64,000 nt of DNA. Origin: Nonlabens marinus S1-08 (GTDB lineage: Bacteria > Bacteroidota > Bacteroidia > Flavobacteriales > Flavobacteriaceae). Where the stretch lies: assembly GCF_000831385.1 (NCBI RefSeq), contig NZ_AP014548.1, forward strand, positions 1,851,779 through 1,915,778, in the 5' to 3' direction. The position numbers were made by a program, and so were the translations under genes. Shown piece after piece: positions 1 through 8,254 of this stretch. Within the stretch, counting starts at the first letter, position 1. Each line of letters begins with the position of its first letter. The notes under the pieces were generated by a model that saw only the letters and a list, made by a program, of their open reading frames with translations, searched no databases and was not told the DNA's origin.

Positions 1-841
1 AGTCGGTTGGAATGGTTTTAGGATTTTTACTCATGATATCTTGAGCTACAAGTGAATCGATGTCTTTACCACTAGTGAGCATACGTCTTAAGTCCCCATC
101 GGTAATGATGCCTTTCACTTTTTTGTCTTCCACGACTACAGTCATTCCCAGCATATTTTCTGAGATATTCACAATGACTTCTCTCATAGAGGTTTGCAGT
201 GCTACTTCTGGTTTGCTGCGTTGATCTGATAGATCGCGTACTCTTAGGTATAATTTTTTACCTAAGGCGCCACCAGGATGGTATCTGGCAAAATCTTGAT
301 CGGTAAATCCTTTTAGTTCCAGCAGGCTGACTGCCAGTGCATCACCTATTACCAACTGGACTGTAGTGCTGGTGGTAGGAGCAAGACCGTTAGGGCATGC
401 TTCTTCTTGAATAGGAGCCAGTAAAACATAATCTGCCTCTGTCCCAAGGAAAGAATCTCGATTACTGGTAATCGCAATTAATTTATTGCTGAAATTTTTT
501 ATGAGGGGAACGAGCACTTTGATCTCTGGAGTGTTTCCGCTTTTAGAAATACACACCACTACGTCATTTTTTTGTACAATTCCTAGGTCGCCATGGATCG
601 CATCAGCGGCATGCATGAAAATGGCTGGTGTGCCCGTAGAGTTCATGGTTGCTACAATTTTCTGCGCAATGATAGCACTTTTACCTATACCAGTAACGAT
701 GACTCTTCCTTGCGATTGGTGGATGTGGAGTACCGCTTTCGCGAAAGCGGAATCCACCACATTTTCCAGTTCTTTGACAGCATTTGCCTCAATGCGAATG
801 GTGCGTTTTGCTACTTCTAGAATTTGATCTGCGGTGCTCAA
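1..841 (-). CDS. kdsD: arabinose-5-phosphate isomerase, KpsF/GutQ/KdsD family (3' end off window)
   Basis: Interconverts ribulose-5-phosphate and arabinose-5-phosphate, the first step towards the Kdo sugar of lipopolysaccharide (family knowledge). The reverse strand is open for 280 codons to the window edge. The SIS sugar-isomerase domain is recognisable from VTGIGKSA, the HAADAIHGDLG stretch and ISKSGNTPE. The visible C-terminal part reads as the CBS pair (GIITDGDLRRML). No ATG exists upstream; the best start is TTG at 841, which gives an N-terminus collinear with the family. A TAnnTTTG box at 900-907 faces this gene. A copy of the genome palindrome (734-749) lies in frame and encodes AFAKA. 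The gene is divergent from recQ. Only about the last 40 residues should be missing. Confidence 0.9.
   Translation of the reverse strand, partial: MSTADQILEVAKRTIRIEANAVKELENVVDSAFAKAVLHIHQSQGRVIVTGIGKSAIIAQKIVATMNSTGTPAIFMHAADAIHGDLGIVQKNDVVVCISKSGNTPEIKVLVPLIKNFSNKLIAITSNRDSFLGTEADYVLLAPIQEEACPNGLAPTTSTTVQLVIGDALAVSLLELKGFTDQDFARYHPGGALGKKLYLRVRDLSDQRSKPEVALQTSMREVIVNISENMLGMTVVVEDKKVKGIITDGDLRRMLTSGKDIDSLVAQDIMSKNPKTIPTD
734..749. repeat. iterated palindrome, exact core, inside kdsD
   Basis: Core CGCTTTCGCGAAAGCG; the symmetric part extends to CCG...CGG. It is read in frame as AFAKA on the minus strand. Confidence 0.95.
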
Positions 842-863
842 AGGCAATTGGGTTTTGAACGAT

Positions 864-893
864 TTGTGTAAAACGAATTTAATCGTAAATTTA
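864..893 (+). promoter_or_regulatory. candidate promoter of recQ
   Basis: TTG (864-866), 19-nt spacer, then TAAATTTA (886-893), one base off the Bacteroidota TAnnTTTG -7 box. The start would be near 900, about 28 nt before the recQ ATG. Confidence 0.45.
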
Positions 894-899
894 AGGGTA

Positions 900-907
900 C
901 AAAGATA
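900..907 (-). promoter_or_regulatory. -7 box for kdsD
   Basis: The reverse strand reads TATCTTTG, an exact TAnnTTTG, about 60 nt upstream of the TTG start of kdsD. No convincing -33 TTG was found at normal spacing. Confidence 0.4.
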
Positions 908-927
908 AACAAAAACAGAGCAGCCGT

Positions 928-3120
928 ATGGCATTTAAGCATTCTGGATTAGAGGAAAACCTCAAGAAATACTTCGGTTTTAGTCAGTTTAGAGGACTGC
1001 AGGAAAGCGTAGTTACCTCATTATTAAATAAGGAAGATGTATTTGTGATCATGCCCACCGGCGGTGGCAAGTCCTTATGCTATCAATTACCTGCATTAAT
1101 GCAAGACGGGACGGCGATTATTGTGTCGCCTCTTATTGCGCTAATGAAGAATCAAGTAGATGCCATTCGTGGTATCTCTGATAATGATGGTGTAGCACAC
1201 GTACTTAATAGCAGTCTTACCAAGGGCGAGATCCAGCGCGTCAAAGAAGACATTGAAAACGGAGTGACTAAGCTACTTTATGTAGCGCCCGAGTCCCTGA
1301 CTAAGGAAGAATATGTCGACTTTTTAAAAGATCAGACGATATCCTTTCTAGCAGTCGATGAAGCCCACTGTATTAGTGAATGGGGTCACGACTTTAGACC
1401 GGAATACCGCAATTTGCGTAAGATAATAGATCGCATAGGTGACGATATACCTATTATAGGGCTTACTGCTACTGCGACACCTAAGGTGCAGGAGGATATT
1501 CTCAAGAATCTACAAATTCCTAACGCAACTACTTTTAAAGCGTCCTTTAATAGACCGAACCTTTATTATGAAGTTCGACCTAAAACAGAAACGGTTGATG
1601 CGGACATTACTAGGTTCATCAAACAGAATGAAGGTAAATCTGGGATCGTTTACTGTTTGTCCCGCAAGCGAGTAGAAGAGCTTTCTCAGGTACTTCAAGT
1701 GAACGGGATCAAAGCAGTTCCCTACCATGCAGGGCTGGATGGAAAAACGAGAGCCGCGCATCAAGACATGTTCCTTATGGAAGATGTAGATGTGGTGGTT
1801 GCTACCATAGCTTTTGGAATGGGAATCGATAAACCAGATGTACGGTTTGTAATTCACCATGATATCCCGAAAAGTATTGAATCCTATTATCAAGAAACCG
1901 GTAGAGCCGGTCGCGATGGAGGCGAAGGTCATTGTCTGGCATATTATAGTTATAAGGACATTGAGAAACTAGAAAAATTCATGTCTGGTAAACCTATTGC
2001 TGAACAAGAAATAGGTCACGCCCTTTTGCAGGAAATGGTGGGTTACTCTGAGACCAGCATGAGTCGCAGGCAGTATATCTTACATTATTTTGGAGAAGAG
2101 TTTGATCCCGCCACTGGTTTAGGAGGTGACATGGATGACAATATGCGGAATCCAAAACCACAGCGAGAAGCGGTGGATGAGGTGAAAAAGTTGATCAATG
2201 TAGTGGAAGCTGCGGGAGAACGCTATAAATCAAAAGACATCGTCAAGATTTTAATAGGGAAGAGCAACGCAATGATTGCAAGTCATAAGTTGGATGCTCA
2301 TGAATATTTCGGTAGTGGGAAAGATCATGAAGCAACATTTTGGACCGCTTTGATACGACAAGTCATAGTTGCCAGATTCCTGCGCAAGGATATTGAATCT
2401 TATGGCACATTGAAATTGACTGATGTCGGTAGAGAATTTGTCAAGAATGGTAAATCGTTTATGATGAGCGATGATCATACGTATCATGATGACGCTAACT
2501 CCATTGTGGGAGCTGGAAAAACAGCTGCGCTTGATGATAAACTGGTCAAAATGCTAAAGGACTTGCGTAAAAAAGTCGCCCATCAAAAAAAGGTGCCGCC
2601 TTATGTAGTGTTTCAAGATCCTTCCATTGAAGACATGGCTACTAAATTCCCAATCACCACGGAAGAACTTGCTAATATCAACGGAGTAGGAGAAGGCAAG
2701 GCGCGTAAATTTGGGAAAGCATTTGTAGATCTAATTTCGCAATATGTGGAAGACAATGATATCATTAGACCTGACGACTTAATTATTAAATCTACCGGTA
2801 CTAAAAGCGGAAATAAACTTTACTTCATAACCAGTATAGACCGCAAACTCTCTTTTGAAGATATCGCTGACGCGAAAGGGATGGAGATGGTAGATCTTAT
2901 CAATGAATTAGAAAGTATCGTGTATAGCGGTACTAAACTTAATGTAGGCTATTGGGTAGATGAGGTTCTGGATGACGACCAGCAAGAAGAACTCCACGAG
3001 TATTTTATGGAATCTGAAAATGATCACATCGACGCTGCTATGGAGGAGTTTGATGGCGACTATGAAGAAGAAGAGCTGCGCTTGTACCGACTCAAATTTA
3101 TCAGTGAAGTAGGGAATTAG
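928..3120 (+). CDS. recQ: ATP-dependent DNA helicase RecQ
   Basis: A 3'-5' superfamily-2 helicase for recombination and fork repair. It has Walker A TGGGKS at residues 44-49, the DEAH box at 144-147 followed by CISEWGHD, and the helicase C-terminal signature with QETGRAGRDG. An RQC-type winged-helix region follows, then an HRDC-like segment around residues 580-620 (ELANINGVGEGKARKFG). The last ~100 residues are acidic and less conserved. At 730 aa it has the long RecQ form usual in Bacteroidota. The start ATG follows a candidate promoter at 864-893. It is divergent from kdsD and single-gene, with a hairpin downstream at 3341-3370. Confidence 0.96.
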   Translation: MAFKHSGLEENLKKYFGFSQFRGLQESVVTSLLNKEDVFVIMPTGGGKSLCYQLPALMQDGTAIIVSPLIALMKNQVDAIRGISDNDGVAHVLNSSLTKGEIQRVKEDIENGVTKLLYVAPESLTKEEYVDFLKDQTISFLAVDEAHCISEWGHDFRPEYRNLRKIIDRIGDDIPIIGLTATATPKVQEDILKNLQIPNATTFKASFNRPNLYYEVRPKTETVDADITRFIKQNEGKSGIVYCLSRKRVEELSQVLQVNGIKAVPYHAGLDGKTRAAHQDMFLMEDVDVVVATIAFGMGIDKPDVRFVIHHDIPKSIESYYQETGRAGRDGGEGHCLAYYSYKDIEKLEKFMSGKPIAEQEIGHALLQEMVGYSETSMSRRQYILHYFGEEFDPATGLGGDMDDNMRNPKPQREAVDEVKKLINVVEAAGERYKSKDIVKILIGKSNAMIASHKLDAHEYFGSGKDHEATFWTALIRQVIVARFLRKDIESYGTLKLTDVGREFVKNGKSFMMSDDHTYHDDANSIVGAGKTAALDDKLVKMLKDLRKKVAHQKKVPPYVVFQDPSIEDMATKFPITTEELANINGVGEGKARKFGKAFVDLISQYVEDNDIIRPDDLIIKSTGTKSGNKLYFITSIDRKLSFEDIADAKGMEMVDLINELESIVYSGTKLNVGYWVDEVLDDDQQEELHEYFMESENDHIDAAMEEFDGDYEEEELRLYRLKFISEVGN

Positions 3121-3279
3121 GGTGCTGATTTTTAATTTCAAGGTTCAAAATCGGAAGTGGTAATTTCTGAACCGTAAAATCTCAAATCTCAAATCCCAAA
3201 AGGTGAATTGCCAATTGTTGATTTCCTTAGGAAATCTTTGATTGCCGATTGCCAATTCTTTTGAATTTGTTTTCTTTAA

Positions 3280-3327
3280 CAGCCTCCAGCCTCCAGCCTC
3301 CAGCCTCCAGCCTCCAGCCTCCAGCCT
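3280..3327. repeat. 7-bp tandem repeat (cagcctc)
   Basis: About 6.8 head-to-tail copies of the heptamer cagcctc lie between recQ and ssb. It is preceded by short imperfect repeats of ttgccaatt and caaatc. No gene uses this stretch; a 7-bp unit would shift frame with each unit change. It is a simple-sequence locus that may vary in copy number. Confidence 0.9.
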
Positions 3328-3340
3328 TCCAAAATCAAGA

Positions 3341-3370
3341 AAGCTCCTATCGTCATCACGATAGGAGCTT
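3341..3370. terminator. bidirectional terminator between recQ and ssb
   Basis: The stem aagctcctatcgt / acgataggagctt has a short loop and is flanked by A and T runs on both sides. It can end both recQ (plus) and ssb (minus). Confidence 0.8.
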
Positions 3371-3392
3371 TTCAATTATAGCTAGCGTTAGA

Positions 3393-3731
3393 TTACGCCT
3401 TATTCCCTAATAAAAGCAATTCGTTACAAATCACCTCAGTAGTATAACGTTTGTTGCCTTCTTTGTCTTCCCAAGATCTGGTGGTCAATTTACCATCGAT
3501 GCCTACTTGTTTTCCTTTTGTGACGTATTTCTCAATGATCTCTGCTGTTTTGTTCCAGGCAACCACTTGGTGCCATTGAGTATCAGATACCTGTTCTCCT
3601 TGTTTGTTTTTATAACGATCAGTGGTAGCGATAGAGAATTTAGCAATCTTCTTTCCGTCAGTCAGGTTAACGATTTCTGGATCTGCTCCTAGGTGACCGA
3701 TCAATTGTACTTTGTTGTTTAATGTGCTCAT
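3393..3731 (-). CDS. ssb: single-stranded DNA-binding protein, short form
   Basis: A 112-aa OB-fold protein starting MSTLNNKVQL, which is the canonical SSB N-terminus. A longer reading upstream (to 3824) exists but adds 31 non-homologous residues. Typical features are IGHLGADPE, FSIATTD and a WHQVVAW segment. The protein stops right after the OB fold (LLLLGNKA). It therefore lacks the flexible linker and acidic DDDIPF-type tip that recruits partner proteins in standard SSBs. Probably a second, specialised SSB copy; the main ssb would lie elsewhere in the genome (inference). Confidence 0.9.
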   Translation of the reverse strand: MSTLNNKVQLIGHLGADPEIVNLTDGKKIAKFSIATTDRYKNKQGEQVSDTQWHQVVAWNKTAEIIEKYVTKGKQVGIDGKLTTRSWEDKEGNKRYTTEVICNELLLLGNKA

Positions 3732-4006
3732 GTTGAATTTGTTTATATGGTTTATAAAGTGCTGCCATCGTTTGTTTCTGGATGACGGTGCAAATATGTA
3801 GCGACTTTCAAATTCACAAATCAAATTAAATAATTGCTTTCGTTTATTGTCGTTTGTAAACGTTTAATGATTTGAGTTGATCTGTGTTTATTGGTAAAAG
3901 GTAGAATTGACGTTCTATGTTAAAGGTGTTTATTTATTGAGTATTTTAGGGTTACGGATAGGAATGGTACTTACCAGGTATTGTATGCAAGCTGAAAAAG
4001 AATAAT

Positions 4007-4606
4007 ATGAGTGGAATAATAGCATTTTGCGAGAATGATAAATGCAAATCAGTTTTTGAATTTTCAAACCTGATTGGAGGAAGAGGTTCAGCTATAATTA
4101 AAATGACCAACTCGAAAGTAGGACCATGTCCAAACTGTGGTTCCAAAGGTGTTGTTTCCGACGGAGTGTATAAATATTTTGATGAAGCTATTTCCTTTAT
4201 TAGAGGCCCGAAATCATCTATTGAACAACTTTTAGAATTAAAGAATTTAATAGAAACGTTTAAGAATAATCCAAAACCGAAAGAAGAGGTAGTAAAAGAA
4301 GTTGAAAAGATTTCGCCTGAATATGCTGAAACAATCAAAAAAACACCAGGAATTGATTACCATAAATGGATTACAACAATTTTGGCAATTTTAACAGCTG
4401 CTATATTAGTTCAACAAACCTACTTTAAAGGAAGTGATGACGAACTAAAAGATAAAGTCATTGAGCAATTACTAAAACAAAATCAAACGCTAATTGAACA
4501 GAAAAAACCACAACCAATCAATCTTAGCATAAAAATTGGGCGCAATGACAAATGCCATTGTGGTAGTGGAATAAAATATAAGAAGTGTTGTTTGAATAAA
4601 AAGTAA
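4007..4606 (+). CDS. SEC-C motif membrane protein of unknown function
   Basis: A 199-aa protein not recognised as a named family. The N-terminal ~50 residues hold two cysteine pairs (CENDKC and CPNCGS), suggesting a small zinc-binding fold. A polar segment follows, then one hydrophobic helix near residues 122-142, and a C-terminal SEC-C motif with the C-x-C-x8-CC pattern (CHCGSGIKYKKCC), a zinc-binding tag first known from SecA. The gene is AT-rich compared with recQ and sits at the edge of the restriction-modification island. SEC-C tags occur on many accessory and defence proteins, but no function can be assigned here. Confidence 0.75.
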   Translation: MSGIIAFCENDKCKSVFEFSNLIGGRGSAIIKMTNSKVGPCPNCGSKGVVSDGVYKYFDEAISFIRGPKSSIEQLLELKNLIETFKNNPKPKEEVVKEVEKISPEYAETIKKTPGIDYHKWITTILAILTAAILVQQTYFKGSDDELKDKVIEQLLKQNQTLIEQKKPQPINLSIKIGRNDKCHCGSGIKYKKCCLNKK

Positions 4607-4822
4607 AGCCTGCGGACAACGGCAAAGGTATAATGTGTGTGAAGCGTTGGCTCCCGTTTGGCTGTCACCTTGCCTTTTAATGTTTTTGATTGATGAAGAT
4701 AGTTAAAGTGATTGAATTGTAGTCTCGCGTGGAGCATTTGGAACGCCTTATGCGCATTATGCAGAGTGCATGACTGTTAGTGCAGGAAGCGAATTGCAGA
4801 TGTGTAAGGCTTTTAGCATTGG
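4607..4822. other. intergenic spacer with weak inverted repeat
   Basis: No credible gene. An imperfect inverted repeat pairs ggcaaaggt near 4620 with accttgcc near 4668. The base composition is richer in G+C than the two flanking genes. It might be a recombination scar at the island edge, but no att core or target duplication can be shown. Confidence 0.3.
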
Positions 4823-5902
4823 CTATTTTGTAAACCTAATTTGTAAATTCAGATTAAAATATAGTTCTCTGTTTTTTTTATATATTTCGCCAAATCTGTG
4901 GCGAGAAGAACTTGCAGTATCTAGTTTTGTATTATTTAGCAGGTAATCCTCGAATTCATTTCTGTTGTAAATGTGGTAGCACAAAATATCTCCGTCTTCT
5001 TTTACGATTAAATATCCGCCTGTCGCATCATATTTTCCTGTCCAAACTTGCGATGGCATCATTCCCAGAGCAACATCTGTCAAGAAGCGTTTTATTTTGT
5101 ATTCGTAAAACTTATGTTCGTTTTCAATGTCAAAGTTTAATGGATTTTGGTCAGCCGTTTTGTTTACCAAATCGGTCAAATGCGAAAACTCACTTGAATA
5201 AAAATCAAAAACAATTTGCGATAAAATCTCTGGTAACAAACTGTCAATTAGAACCAGATTATTTGAAAATATTTGTCGTTCTGTTTTTATAAAATCAAAT
5301 TGCCCACCATTCTTTTGAATTTGAACAATTCTATCCATTATTTTACTTCTCGAAGCAATTGAATTGATTTTTTCAATTTCGTTTTCAGTTAAATTAGCTC
5401 CAACAATTTTATAAATAAAGTTTGTCGTTTTACCTGCATTTAATAGAGTAGAAGGGCTCCCCAGTTGCGATTTTATGCTAAATCCCAATGTAGGTTGTTG
5501 ATTGGTTCTTTGGTCATGAACAACAATCGTAATATCAGTTTTTGCATAAGAACTAGCTTTTAAGGAAATACAATTTATGGATTGCATAAACTCCTCAATT
5601 TCTGGAACTGAAAAAGTCCTTTCTTTATTTTGCTTGATTGCATTTAAAAGAAAAAGTGCTTTGTCTTTAAAGTCTGAAATATGGATTTTTAAAACTTCTT
5701 CATCTCCCGAAACTAAAATAATCTCACCTTGGATTGAATAATCAAATTTACCGTTGTTTTCGGTGCGAAGTATTTTGATAATTGGGTAAACTAACCCTTC
5801 TAATTTTTCAATGTCTTTGTTTCCAAGAAATAATTGTTTGTCACCTAATAATTTGAAAAGCGCATACACCTCGCTCCATTCTCCCTTATTTCCGGTAATC
5901 AT
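4823..5902 (-). CDS. type II restriction endonuclease, HpaII family
   Basis: A 359-aa protein with the N-terminus GNKGEWSEVYALFKLL, which I recognise as the HpaII-type restriction enzyme family (HpaII itself is about 358 aa and cuts CCGG). It has no homologue-like features of other families. A D123 followed by S142-x-K144 could be a PD-(D/E)xK-like active site, but this is a guess from spacing. The start overlaps the methylase stop (ATGA), so the pair is translationally coupled with the methylase first. CCGG specificity is inferred from family membership and the adjacent methylase. Confidence 0.85.
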   Translation of the reverse strand: MITGNKGEWSEVYALFKLLGDKQLFLGNKDIEKLEGLVYPIIKILRTENNGKFDYSIQGEIILVSGDEEVLKIHISDFKDKALFLLNAIKQNKERTFSVPEIEEFMQSINCISLKASSYAKTDITIVVHDQRTNQQPTLGFSIKSQLGSPSTLLNAGKTTNFIYKIVGANLTENEIEKINSIASRSKIMDRIVQIQKNGGQFDFIKTERQIFSNNLVLIDSLLPEILSQIVFDFYSSEFSHLTDLVNKTADQNPLNFDIENEHKFYEYKIKRFLTDVALGMMPSQVWTGKYDATGGYLIVKEDGDILCYHIYNRNEFEDYLLNNTKLDTASSSRHRFGEIYKKNRELYFNLNLQIRFTK

Positions 5903-7167
5903 TTACAGTTAAGTTTTTCTATTATTTTTTCCGCTGTTGCTTGGATTGCGGGAACTGCAACTGAATTTCCGAATTGTTTGTATGCTTGTGCGTCTGAGAC
6001 TATGATTTTAAAATTGTCTGGAAATCCCTGTAATCTTGCCCATTCTCGTGGTGTCATTTTTCTAATTCCTTCTCGATTAACCTTTCCTGAAATGTTAGTT
6101 ATTGGTTTAAAATTCGTAAGTCTATCATCAAAAACTAAATTTCGTTCTCTGCCCATTCCACCACAAACAACTGCGTTTGCTGTTCCATCATTTGCAATTA
6201 TTTCGTAACCAAATCCATTTCCTTTGCTTTCGTGGCGTGCTCTGTGATTTTTTAATGTTTGAACATAAGTTGTCGATAAATAATATTTAACAGAAACTTC
6301 TTCTTGTTCTAAAATATCATCTAATACTGCTGTTTTATTAGTTGGTTCTGGATACTGAAAATCAGTTATTCCTAAATCTTTACGGAAACCTACGATCAAG
6401 ATTCGTTCACGATTTTGAGGAACGCCAAATTCTTTTGCATTTAATATTTGTGGTTCAGGTACATAATAGCCTAAATCTTCTCGAAGCACGTTTAATATTG
6501 TCGCCAAAGTTTTTCCTTTATCGTGATTTCTTAGTCCTTTTACATTTTCTAAAAAAATCGCTTTAGGTTGTTTCTTTTTTATAATTTCTGCAACATCAAA
6601 AAACAAGGTTCCTCGTGTATCTTCAAATCCTCCTCGTCTTCCCGCAATCGAAAACGCTTGACAAGGAAAGCCTGCACAAAGCACATCAAAATTGTCTGGA
6701 ATATAATTTTTTGTTTCATTTTTTGTAATATCTCCAAAAGGAATTTCTCCAAAATTGGCTTTATAAGTTTGCTTTGAATATTTGTCCCATTCGCTTGTAA
6801 AAACACACTTTCCTTTAAGATTTTGAAGAGCTAAACGAAATCCACCAATTCCTGCAAAAAGGTCGATAAACTTAAAATTCGGTTTTTTAGGTGCTGGAAA
6901 TGGAATAGATTTATTGAGGTCGAAAATGAGATATTGAAGTGCTTCCTCTGCTACTTTATTTGTAACTTCTTCTGTTGGATATTCTCTTTCAAGAATTTCT
7001 CTTACGTAGGAAAGTGCATCTTTTTTGTAATATCGAGAAACTCCATTTTTATGATTGTGTAAATAATGCGTAAAAGAAGCAGGTTTAGAATTATCAGAGT
7101 CAACTACTTTTATTTCAAATAGTTGTTTGTCAATGTTTTCTATGTCAATTCTTTCTTCAATCATCAT
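5899..7167 (-). CDS. DNA (cytosine-5) methyltransferase, M.HpaII-like
   Basis: Methylates the C5 position of cytosine, protecting the host from the adjacent endonuclease. The motifs are in order: FAGIGG (104-109, SAM binding), the catalytic PCQ loop at 168-170, a LENVKGL motif, QNRER, and a C-terminal FGNSVAVP. The segment between the catalytic half and the C-terminus (KYYLSTTYVQTL ... GGMGRERN) resembles M.HpaII as I remember it, which supports CCGG recognition. An extra ~95 residues precede the catalytic core. The gene is AT-rich and has no copy of the local palindrome, as expected for recent acquisition. Confidence 0.93.
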   Translation of the reverse strand: MMIEERIDIENIDKQLFEIKVVDSDNSKPASFTHYLHNHKNGVSRYYKKDALSYVREILEREYPTEEVTNKVAEEALQYLIFDLNKSIPFPAPKKPNFKFIDLFAGIGGFRLALQNLKGKCVFTSEWDKYSKQTYKANFGEIPFGDITKNETKNYIPDNFDVLCAGFPCQAFSIAGRRGGFEDTRGTLFFDVAEIIKKKQPKAIFLENVKGLRNHDKGKTLATILNVLREDLGYYVPEPQILNAKEFGVPQNRERILIVGFRKDLGITDFQYPEPTNKTAVLDDILEQEEVSVKYYLSTTYVQTLKNHRARHESKGNGFGYEIIANDGTANAVVCGGMGRERNLVFDDRLTNFKPITNISGKVNREGIRKMTPREWARLQGFPDNFKIIVSDAQAYKQFGNSVAVPAIQATAEKIIEKLNCK

Positions 7168-7311
7168 TTACTATTTAACCTTACAAGCTAGTAAAGTTTG
7201 CTGTTTTGGTCGGTCGGTTTTTATATTTTTATTCACAATTTTATTGAGCGCAAAGGTAAGGAACAGCTCTTATGATTTTTCTGTGTTGGCTTATATATTG
7301 TCATAAAACTA

Positions 7312-7842
7312 ATGTGCTGGTTGTGCGGCTGGGTTCAGCTTGCAGGTATCGAAAAACATTATCAAGCGGGAAATATTATCGCAAAGTACTATTCCGCCGA
7401 CAACTTACCCAGTTCAAAACATTTAGGAGCCGATGTTCTACAGTTTTTAGAGTTCTATGAGAATCTCACCTATTCCGATAGTTCATTCAGTGATCACTTT
7501 AACAATGAAGCATTCGAGACTAAACAAATAAGGTTACATTGGAGAATCGAAAGGAATTCATCGCTTTCAAAAAAAGTGAAAAAGTTGAAAGGGTATAAAT
7601 GTGAAGCCTGTGAAATGAAATTTGTAGATAAATATGGAGAAATTGGCAAGCAGTTTATCGAAGCTCATCATTTAAAACCTATTTCTGAACTTGGGATTGG
7701 GAAATTTAAAGTTGATCTTGAAAATGATTTTGCGGTACTATGTAGTAATTGCCACAGTATGATTCATAAGCTTGCTGACCCAAGCGATTTGAATGAACTA
7801 AAAAAAATCTTAACGAGTGTAAATAGCAATGGCTTAAATTAA
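7312..7842 (+). CDS. HNH endonuclease, McrA/MrcB-like, probably 5'-truncated
   Basis: A 176-aa reading frame with a complete HNH fold: C97/C100 (CEAC), EAHH at 118-121, N138, C144/C147 and H148 (CSNCH), H152. The region YQAGNIIAKYY...LPS resembles the end of the N-terminal domain of longer McrA/MrcB-type proteins of ~300 aa (recollection of the family). An in-frame stop lies at 7273, and the first nine residues (MCWLCGWVQ) look unrelated, so the 5' part appears lost. It is divergent from the HpaII-like methylase and AT-rich. It could be a functional short HNH nuclease, but a relic is more likely. Confidence 0.65.
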   Translation: MCWLCGWVQLAGIEKHYQAGNIIAKYYSADNLPSSKHLGADVLQFLEFYENLTYSDSSFSDHFNNEAFETKQIRLHWRIERNSSLSKKVKKLKGYKCEACEMKFVDKYGEIGKQFIEAHHLKPISELGIGKFKVDLENDFAVLCSNCHSMIHKLADPSDLNELKKILTSVNSNGLN

Positions 7843-7947
7843 TTATTTGTTCTCTCGAACTTCGCTTTCGTAACGAATAATACAAATGGTACAAATAATA
7901 TATTAAACAAAAGATTCTGACAAATAACCAAAAAACTTAAACTACAA

Positions 7948-8166
7948 ATGAACAACTACATCAAAGCATACACCGGCAGCGCCATCACTATAAATAGATT
8001 AGCAGATCTATTTCAAAAAGAGAATATCACCTTCCTTATCAAGGATCGCAAAGAATCGGCTAGACTGGCCGGATTTGGCAGTACGGGTGATGATGTGGAA
8101 TTACACATTCTGGAATCAGACGTAGACAAGGCGCGACCAATTATTACGGCTTTCGACAATCCGTAG
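7948..8166 (+). CDS. DUF2007 domain protein (putative signal-transducing protein)
   Basis: A small 72-aa soluble protein. The whole length matches the DUF2007 fold as known from Bacteroidota: an opening YTGS segment, a helix, IKDRKESARLAGFG, and a closing VDKARPII helix. The family is predicted to bind a ligand or protein partner; no reaction is known. It marks the return of G+C content and gene style to that of the core chromosome after the island at 3.9-7.9 kb. Confidence 0.85.
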   Translation: MNNYIKAYTGSAITINRLADLFQKENITFLIKDRKESARLAGFGSTGDDVELHILESDVDKARPIITAFDNP

Positions 8167-8254
8167 CTGCAATACGTAAAAAGCGGATAGGCCTGGTCAA
8201 ATCAGACGAAGTCAGTTATTTAAGATTCAACTTTGACGGTCTGAATTCCGGTTA

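Noticed and set aside
3280..3327. CRISPR-like array
   Set aside because: The units are 7 bp and contiguous without spacers; no cas genes in the window.
3145..3375. Reverse reading frame with repeated Gly-Trp-Arg-Leu-Glu-Ala units
   Set aside because: The repeat peptide is only the translation of the 7-bp tandem repeat and the terminator hairpin.
4607..4822. Integron attC-like site at the island edge
   Set aside because: The inverted repeat is weak, with no recognisable core sites and no integrase; not enough to claim.
7863..7878. Decayed palindrome copy near the HNH gene (cgctttcgtaacgaat)
   Set aside because: Only the left arm matches; likely chance given the A/T-rich context.
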